The position numbers and the translations under genes were made by a program. The notes under the pieces were generated by a model, which did no database searches, was not told the origin of the DNA, and saw only the letters and a program-made list of their open reading frames with translations. Source: Kitagawia praeruptora (lineage: Eukaryota > Streptophyta > Magnoliopsida > Apiales > Apiaceae). Taken from it: a stretch of DNA of 64,000 nucleotides. Where the stretch lies: positions 108,582,501 to 108,646,500 of the forward strand of contig CM075353.1 in the NCBI GenBank assembly GCA_037693485.1, read 5' to 3'. Every line of letters starts with the position of its first letter. The stretch's first letter is position 1. This document shows positions 56,501 to 64,000 of this stretch, in pieces.

Positions 56501-57159
56501 ATGTTAATCGTAGAGTGTTTTGCCGAAAATGATATACTCATATGTATATATTTTCAAACTTGAGATATATTGAATTGGGAACCTTATAAGGGGTTCATAT
56601 GTTATCCTAAAGCTCCTTAGTGAGTATAGATGTTTTATTCAAAATCAGACATATATATTGTCTAATTATGTTTTGAAATCTGAGATAAATACCCATATAG
56701 TTGGGAATGTTTTCGAAATAAACCACATTATTATTTTACAAAATAATGAACTTGCTGAGCATTATGTAGCTCATTCTTGCTTTATAAAAACTTTTCAGAA
56801 AGGGAAGAATTTGGCCGATTAACTCCGCACCAGCAGAAGAGGAGTAGAAGAATTACCCGGAGATGATTTAGTCCATGATAAATACTACAGAGTAGTCTGA
56901 TAGGCTTTCAACTGTAATAGTAAGACTTGTCTTCAAGTGTAGTTGTATAAGTGGAATTGCGTAAGACTCTGGATTGTACAGATGAATTGTAATAGTTAGT
57001 GTTATCTTTGGTTATCGTTTCTGAGGCTCTAACTTGATGGTGTGTAAGATTGAGGTATGGATGGATGTATTGTTGAGTTGTAAAGTTAATACAGGTATGA
57101 TATGGTTGGATGATGATGTGACGACCTGAATATTTGACCTCAGATTTGGGGGCGTCACA
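53510..57159 (+). repeat. 5' LTR of gypsy E (3650 bp)
   Basis: TGTAAGAACCC...GGGGGCGTCACA. Clearly homologous to the D LTRs on the opposite strand but more divergent than the two D LTRs are from each other. It carries the same three-unit array (GATTACGGATGTAGTTTT, 56077-56155). Confidence 0.93.
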
Positions 57160-57163
57160 GAAA

Positions 57164-57176
57164 TGGTATCAGAGAG
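57164..57176 (+). other. Primer binding site of gypsy E
   Basis: TGGTATCAGAGAG four bases after the LTR. The following bases (TTACAGTACTCAGAAA) match the leader of D, so the leader start is conserved. Confidence 0.88.
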
Positions 57177-60100
57177 ATAAGTTACAGTACTCAGAAATGA
57201 GAATGTTGAGAGTTAAGTCTAAGTCGGAGAATGACATAAGAGATCGTAGTAAACTTTTTATTGGAATACCAGAAGAGGTACCGGTGAGTAGAATAGACTA
57301 GAGTGTTTATTGGAGGTATTATACTAGGGTCGATAGAATCCTTAGAGACCTTCGGAATGATGAATAGAGGTTTGAGAGTCGTACATGACCTATCATAAGT
57401 AATAATGTAGAAAGCAGAGCGAAATCTCAAGAGCAGCTGAGGTAGAGGCGATATTGCCAATATAATCGGATGACTAGGCTGGCATAAATTTTGTGGCCCA
57501 TAGTCCTCCACAGTTTAGGAGACAGCATTTTAAGAATCAAGAAGTTTAGACTTCCCTACATATTTAAGGGTACTTAGTACTTGGAATAATGAAAGTCTTT
57601 TACTTTGGCTATAAGATCCGATTTTCGATAAGTAACGGGTTTACCTGAAAGGCGGTTACTATGCCGTTGTGGATTTCATTACCCTTGATGGTGAATTTTA
57701 CATGTGTTATACGAGAATGTTATCATAAGACGAGCGCGATAGATAATTCCACGCATGATTCGGACTCTAGAGCATGGTAGTTCAACTTAGAGAACAAACA
57801 AGTAGAATTAACAAAGCGACTCTAGTGAAGTTGAATATGGTTGCAACGAGCGATACAGTGATCTCAGAGTCTACCAAAAGAAGGGACCAGTGAGTCTATA
57901 CTGGAATTCTTTGATAGAAATTTTAGCAGAGACTACGCATGTATACTTGTAAACCTATATATTGTTGGTAACGTATGTTCACGTGCACACACACCGCCAC
58001 TGAACCTATGGACTGCATTGAGATCCCTGAGAGATCTCTTTGATCTGTTCCCAGGGGGAACTGGCCACTTGTGATTCATGTCGGAATGCATGAAGTAGGA
58101 CCCTATGGACTTAGCAGGTGTCCCCGGAATGATGTGAAGCTTGGTCTTCAAGATAAAGCACGAAGACGATGGATATATTTGTGAAACCCTAACTCGATAA
58201 TTGACTCTAAGATGAAGATTGAGAGACGCACTAGTTGGTGTCTTGTATTACGAAGACGAAGAGATGGAGTTACCCTCATAGTGGTGATAATGAGATGCAC
58301 GAATGATTATTAACTCATTTTGGTAACTACCGGCTGGTGCACTACTTTATTTTAAACTTTTCATTAACCATGTTACCTCGATTAGTTTATATCAGGTAAT
58401 CCTTCTAGCTTTCTACATCAAATTTGTGGAATAACAACCAGTGATATACTCTCCCTAAAGCAGAACTTATCCGAAGTAATTTTATTTGACCCATGAACAT
58501 TCTATTCAAAAATTTATGATGACCTTGTTCGGCTCAGGACTATTTACACTTCCTTTCAATTATCCAAGGAATGTTCAACAATTGTTTCCTTAATTAATCA
58601 ATGAATATTCCTAAACGAATATTGATATTTGACTACTTCTTTCATACTTACACTCTTCAGTCGAGCCCATAAATATTTATCAACTAGTTGAGAACAGGGA
58701 TGATCTAGCATCCAGATATTCCTCATGAATCCTTTCTTCTATTCAAAATGAGATTGTGCGTCGTACATTGAAATCATAGTAAGGATATCATTTTGATACT
58801 AGTATTCTGAATTTCATTCTACTGTAAGATCCGATAAAGCATGTGTACGAAGGCACCCTTGGGTGGACCATTTCACTGATAAGTAATATTTGATGAGAGG
58901 TTATCGATTGTTCCGATACCTAGAACATTCTCTTCATATTTTATAGTTTTCTTTTTTTCAAACTTAATAACTTCTTATTTCCATTCGTTGTCCGAGTAGC
59001 CTAAAGTTTCTTCAGTGGCTACGATGTTGAAATTCCGTTCTAGCCAATTGAAACTGGCTAGTCGATATGTCAATATGAATGACTAGTTGATTGTTCTAAC
59101 TAGTCAAAATTGTAATGTTGTGAAGAACACCTAGCTAATTGTCCTAGCTAGTGGTGATGTCTCAAACAGGCGAACTAGCAAATTTTGTCTAGCTAGTTGC
59201 TAGTGTTTCTTGAAAAGGACTAGTTATTGTTTCACTGGTCCAACTCCCAATTTAATTCATTCAGCAATTCCGCAATGCATTTTGCGTGTGGTAAAGTATG
59301 ATGATGAAAGTTTTGACGAATGACTTGATTGAGACCTAATGAGGTCGTCCACTCAACTTGAATTCTACCCATCTTTGTATCAGACTTTATGTCACTTGAA
59401 TATTCTGTTCTTTCATTCATATAATGAAGATTCATTTGAAACCATAGATTACTTGAATGATAAACTGCTTCATTTTTATCGTCACATAGTAGAATTTCTT
59501 TCGATCGGTTGACCTTTTTCAATGGGACTTTTTAGATCCTCTATTTTTCAAGAAGAAACGTATTCCCCAGATGTAAGAATTGTATAGAGACCGTCTTTAT
59601 GACTTTTATCCAAAAATCATTGCCCTTGTGCAACATTCTCTATGATATCACATTACCAAATTTTCAGGACATGAAGGAATAAACCTTGTTGTATTCTTTT
59701 TGTCCATCCTTACATCTCCGAAAATCGAGACTCCTAGTATTTTGAACCATCAACATTCTTGGAACATCCAATGTGGAATTCTTATTGCAATTATCTATTG
59801 GACCTTGTTATTTTAAAACCATTCCTTTCAAAGGTGATTACTCTAAGGTGAACGGGAGGTACAATTGTGAACCGTTGCACCAATATGAGATCAAAAACCA
59901 AATATTGTAATTGTGCAGCCAGAGCGTTATGCCGAGTAATTATTAAAGTAGAAATAACATGTCGGGGCATACCACAAGACCTTTAATATTAGTGTGAGGA
60001 AAGTTATAGGAAATGATGAGGTGGTTGGGAGTACGTTCCTACCAACCGTTGTCAGGATGTTATAGTAATGAATTCTGAAGTTACCAAGCCTTTTCCTGAT

Positions 60101-60179
60101 CCAAGAAATGCAAATCGACTGCGATGTAAGACATATCCTTAGAGGAAACTAACATGGAAGTGAGATGGACAAGAAAGGA
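57177..60179 (+). other. Interior of gypsy E without recognisable gag, protease or RT
   Basis: About 3 kb where leader, gag and RT would lie. No ORF over about 100 codons and no motif I can align with D. 57177-58320 is purine-rich like gypsy sense strands, 58320-59870 is pyrimidine-rich, and then the purine bias returns. A CTAG-rich patch (CTAGCTAG, ACTAGT) fills 59040-59235. Confidence 0.55.
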
Positions 60180-61060
60180 AGAAATATTGTGGCAAGAATG
60201 TGAAGCTTTACTTAGCTTAAAGGGATTTATGCACATAGAGAGATATAAAGTTTAAAAGGCCCCTAATAGCAAATGGATGCATGGATATATGCCAATGATC
60301 CTTCGAGATTACCACCTAATCAAGTTTATTGGGAATCGCAGCAGCATGCAGGCCTCAGGCTGATTGGAGCCAGTTGTGAAAGAGGACGAGCGTATGACAT
60401 CTTACATATACCATTGAGAATCGATATACCTAGCCGGAGATGTAGGAATTGTTGACCAGTTAGAACGCGTAGTTGTTTTTCAAAGATAATGTTGTAAGGC
60501 GGGATTCACCAACTCAAGATCGACCTCTATACTGTGCCAAAGTTGGCATTTCACACTAATATAAACGTTATAAAATTGTGGTAGTATCATTTGAGTGGAC
60601 TAATGAGTCAGAAGCCTTTATGGATTAATGAACAAAGTTTTGGAATGAAATGAGATATTAGCAACAACCTTGTTGTTAGCTATACTTGATGATGAAAAGA
60701 GGACTTTGAGAGTCACGATGATGCGTCTTTCAAGAGTTTAAGAGGTGTGCTGATGCAGTAGAAATGGGATGATAGCCTATACTTCTAAACAACATAAAGG
60801 TTACGGGATAGGATATACTAACCGTGAGTCGGGGATTAGTCATGATAGCGTTCACGCATAAAACTGAGACGTTAACCTTATGAGAAAAGTGTGATTCTTT
60901 TTCCCACAAGTGCCATAAGTATATCTTCATATTAGAACTAAACATGAGAAGGAGAAGGTGACGAAAGGGAGCAGGGAGTATAATGGAGAAATTTGTTATT
61001 ACCCAGGGAAGGCCAGTGTGGTGACCGATACCTATAGAAGGGATTATTCGAAATTGGAAT
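60180..61060 (+). pseudogene. Strongly decayed RNase H region of gypsy E
   Basis: Homology to D pol by position and words. About 60188-60235 reads LWQECEALLSLKGF, cf. the VWTEKCEESFQELKKRF segment of D. About 60690-61040 aligns end to end with the D RNase H: DDASFKS..GVLMQ for SDASHKG..CVLMQ, then a shifted MIAYTSKQ for VIAYASRQ, HKCHKYIF..ELNMR for HKSLKYIFTQKELNMR, and YYPGKASVVTD for YHPGKANVVAD. Numerous stops and frameshifts. Nucleotide agreement is roughly 60-65% by eye, far below that of the LTRs and the 3' end. No protein product possible. Confidence 0.75.
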
Positions 61061-62310
61061 TCGGTCAGTATTGACCAAGAAAATAGAGTATATACAATAA
61101 AGATTAATGTTAGAGGAAAATGAGTAAATTATGGGGAAGGACAAAGACGTATAGAGAATTAAGAGAATGTTTGGCAAACGGATGTGGAAAATGGTATTGG
61201 CAAACTATTAAGTACAAATGCGACATGTCAAAAGCAGAATGATAGAGATCTAGAGGATCAATTCCGCCCATAGAAAATCTTGAACGTGGGCAGAATTATA
61301 ATGAATTTCATGAGTAGGTCACCGAAGACCGAGCCAAGAGATGGCCCTAGTTGATTTATAATTGCTGGACCAAGTGATTTACCTACGAGAGACTTTCCAT
61401 TTAGAAGATTATCGATTTATATACGGAAGAGATGGTGGTGCAATATAAAACTTCTGCAGTGATTACGTCAGATAGAGACTTAAGGTTAGACTTCGAATAT
61501 TGAAGGTGCTTTCAAGTATAATTAATAAAGAGATTGAGCGTATGTACTAATTTGATCTGTGGCTGACGGACAGGGAAGAAGAATTGTCCAGACGTTCGAA
61601 TCTATAATTAGTGTCGTGCCTTAGATTTCACGGGGCAGTCGAGAATAAAAACTTACCCATGAAACGAATGTTGTTATCACGATCGGCACCATGCGGACGT
61701 AAGGACGTCTCTTGTAAAGCGTACTATGAAAGAAGAAGTTTCGCTTTTCTTGCGTTACGAAGAAGTCAATGAACGAGGGATATAGTAGCTGAACTGGTTC
61801 GACGTATACCGAAGACTATATAGTATCCATAGCAAGTGGTAACGACCGACGGGAGGCAACACATGCGTGCTAATCAAGCCAAGGAAAATGAGGAATACCG
61901 TGCGTAATGACGTTGTCTCAGATTATAGAACACGACCACAAAGTATTCACGGCCCAACGATACAAGGACTCAACACGGATACTATGAACAAGGTAGAAGT
62001 GTAACGTATAAGTAGTGGGATAGCAATTTTCATTCATAGAACAACCGATAAGGAATACAGGTCGAGGAGAGCATGCGTTGAGAAGCAACATTAAAGCGTT
62101 GGTGAGACTGCAATAGCCCTAATTTTCATGAATATTCGAACCTGGATGAAAATTAATTTTATGGGTGGATGAGAAATTTTTGCAATCACGATATGTACGA
62201 ATTATTAAATGAAGATTTCGAATTGATATTACGCCTTTACGGTGCAGACGAGTGTATGTAAAAGTCCTTAGTTTTTACGAAACCCATTATTTCGAATGGT
62301 CAAATTTTAT
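61061..62310 (+). other. Decayed integrase-core position of gypsy E
   Basis: About 1.25 kb where integrase should lie. No DDE motif or zinc finger is recognisable and only short frames exist. It may be equally decayed integrase. Confidence 0.45.
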
Positions 62311-62757
62311 GAGATATCAAAGGAGTATGAGGTGGGAGACTTCGTGATGCTAAAGGTATCCCCCTGAGAAGGATTGATGCGGTTTGGTAAGAAAGGGAAG
62401 CTAAGTCTGAGGTTTATTGGACCTTTTGAGATTTTGAGGCGTATGGGGAAGTTAGCCTACGAGTTAGCCTTGCCCCCAAGCTTGCAGCAAATTCATAATG
62501 CGTTTCATGTGTCTATGTTACGACCCTACCACACCGACCATCGGCATGTGATAGAGTACGACCAAGTGGACCTACAACCAGACTTAACATATGTGGAGCA
62601 ACCCGTAGAAATCATGGATAGAAAAGAACAGGTGCTGAGGAACAAGGTTGTCAAACTAGTGAGAGACTTGTGGAGGAACCAGAATGTCGAAGAATCAACA
62701 TGGGAACTAGAAAGTGCAATGCGTGAAAAGCACCCCCAACTGTTTTCAACCTGATTC
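62311..62757 (+). pseudogene. Conserved integrase tail and chromodomain-like end of gypsy E
   Basis: From YEVGDFVMLKVSP, past a TGA at 62365-62367 (tryptophan in D), the frame is open from ATG 62374 to the stop at 62755-62757. It covers MRFGKKGKLSLRFIGPFEIL, FHVSMLRPYHTD and the chromodomain-like RNKVVKLVRDLWRNQ and EESTWELE. About 92% of residues agree with D over the last 96. In chromoviruses this tail directs integration by contacting chromatin, but without the catalytic core it cannot integrate. Its preservation contrasts sharply with the rest of the interior. Confidence 0.88.
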
Positions 62758-62768
62758 CGGGACGGAAT

Positions 62769-62787
62769 CCTTTTAAGGAGGGGAGGC
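62769..62787 (+). other. Polypurine tract of gypsy E
   Basis: CCTTTTAAGGAGGGGAGGC next to the LTR start TGTAAG, identical to that of D. Confidence 0.93.
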
Positions 62788-64000
62788 TGTAAGAACCCTA
62801 ATTTTTGGTAATATTTTATTTTATTTAATATCTTGTGGCAATGACAATGTGGAACCTTTCTGGTCATCCCTGTTGATTAATAGAATTGATTGTCTGAGAA
62901 ACTGTGTTGTTGTATTCACTATGTAAGATAAAAAGGGAGATTGTGAAGGCAAGAGTCGTATTGTTAGTAAGATTTATAAAACTTGGGATTTGAGAATGAT
63001 TAGAGTGTTAAAAGATTTATTAAGGATTATGACAAGGAATTATGGACATTCGAGGAATTTACACAATTAGTACTTAAGGAATTATAGGGGAAATCTCTAT
63101 GCGACAAAATATTATTACGAGAGATTAATTATGATACGATATGAATTGAGGATTAAGTGACAACCATTGGTGGAGAAATAATAATACAAGGAAGGATATT
63201 GCATGCAAGTGTCATGTAACTAGCTAGTTAGGAAATGAACTAGAAAGCAAAAAGCATAAAGTAACTAGATGAATAGTGGAAAGTACATGCACCATGCTTT
63301 AAGGGACAAGAGGGTATGGCTTGACCTAGGGGCTAGCTACTAGGCTTGGATGCATGTGACTTATACATATCTACACATATCACATTACTACATCTCACAA
63401 TTCAAACCAAGCAACAAAACAAACTCTCTCTCTCCCTCTTGCAAACTCTCGGCCTAAACAAGAAACAAGGAAGAAAATTTTCTTTCTTCCACTTCTCTTC
63501 ACTCACAATTCAAGGCATAATTCCTAGGCACTCTACATCATCTAGACAAGGTATGTTAGTAATTTCAAGCCATTTCATCCACCCAAATTCAAGTTACAAA
63601 TTGTTAAAGATTGGGTGAATAGTAACCATGTTTGATTTTCTTTTAGATCTTGGATTGTAAGGGTTGTAGGAGACCATTCAAGGTGTTATTAAGTTGTGTA
63701 AAGCTTATCCAAGGCTCCTAGGTGCTCAAGAAGGTATAAAAATCACAAACCCTCTTGGTTATGTAGTATTTATAAGGTTTGGTAGTAGATCCATGTATTT
63801 ATGAGCTAATCTTGGTTGTATATGTGTTGGATAGCATGGATCTTGAATTTTGATGTTGAGATTATGACTTTTATGACTATGGATAGTATATATATCACCA
63901 TGAGTGTTATGAACCATGATTTGAGTGTATTAAGTGTTGGTTGTATGGTGGAATTGTGGAAAATGATTGATCTAAGTAGTATGTGCATGCTGAGTTTTTC
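62788..64000 (+). repeat. 3' LTR of gypsy E, first 1213 bp
   Basis: Colinear with 53510-54722 at a fixed offset of 9278 without gaps. Differences seen: A/T near 53633, T/A near 53602, C/T near 53822 and T/G near 54343. Confidence 0.95.

Larger units (their letters stand above)
53510..64000 (+). mobile_element. Gypsy element E (D family), non-autonomous, runs off right edge
   Basis: 5' LTR, primer site, 5.6 kb interior, polypurine tract and the first 1213 bp of the 3' LTR. The termini and interior end match D. The two LTRs align over 1213 bp without an indel and with only about four to five substitutions by eye. The interior has no long ORF except the last ~130 codons. Confidence 0.93.

Noticed and set aside
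60273..60455. 60-codon ORF in the interior of E
   Set aside because: No motif, and it lies within decayed pol sequence where short frames are expected by chance.

Overview
This 64 kb window is plant nuclear DNA made almost entirely of nested LTR retrotransposons. The evidence is plant Ty1/copia and Ty3/gypsy families with Met-tRNA-type primer sites (TGGTATCAGAG), a Tat-type gypsy, a Stowaway-like MITE, a Helitron, a hAT-like MITE, and spliced exons with GT/AG borders. The families suggest a eudicot with a large, repeat-rich genome. An asterid is my guess, and the species cannot be fixed from the sequence. I see no bacterial operon, rRNA, tRNA or CRISPR array, and no convincing intact host gene.

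Layout. (1) 1-2495: 5' end (LTR and gag) of a minus-strand Sirevirus-like copia, 'A'. (2) 2496 to about 3790, resumed at 26678-32132: a plus-strand Sirevirus-like copia, 'C', split by later insertions. It has gag, protease, integrase, RT-RNase H, a cluster of polypurine tracts and a 3' LTR. (3) About 3790-10323 and 23625-26677: minus-strand copia 'B', same family as A, inserted in the gag of C. It has LTR, gag, protease, integrase, RT-RNase H and a broken extra ORF after pol, and its 3' LTR is missing. (4) 10324-23624: complete minus-strand chromodomain gypsy 'D' (Tekay/Del type) inside the protease of B. Its target duplication GTATG is perfect; it has 3.4-3.5 kb LTRs and an extra 208-codon ORF upstream of gag. 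(5) 32133-41561: AT-rich unique or old DNA holding a short Helitron, a five-exon remnant of an RPA70-like single-strand DNA-binding protein gene, a hAT-like MITE and small direct repeats. (6) 41562-44625: internally deleted plus-strand copia 'F'. (7) 44626-53181: minus-strand Tat-type gypsy 'H' sharing an LTR with a second, truncated unit 'G', with satellite-like tandem repeats before the shared LTR. (8) 53182-53509: Stowaway-like MITE. (9) 53510-64000: plus-strand gypsy 'E', same family as D, running off the right edge.

Order of events: C is older than A and B; B is older than D. Almost every coding region carries nonsense codons, most explicable as C-to-T changes, as expected of methylated, silenced DNA.

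The two most unusual signals are as follows. First, element E has nearly identical LTRs around a polyprotein core decayed to scattered homology, while its last ~130 codons stay well conserved. This suggests a non-autonomous lineage that has kept moving. Second, each Sirevirus-like family carries its own short word many times over: the palindrome CAGCTAGCTG in C, and AAACTCTG in B. These occur in coding and non-coding parts alike.
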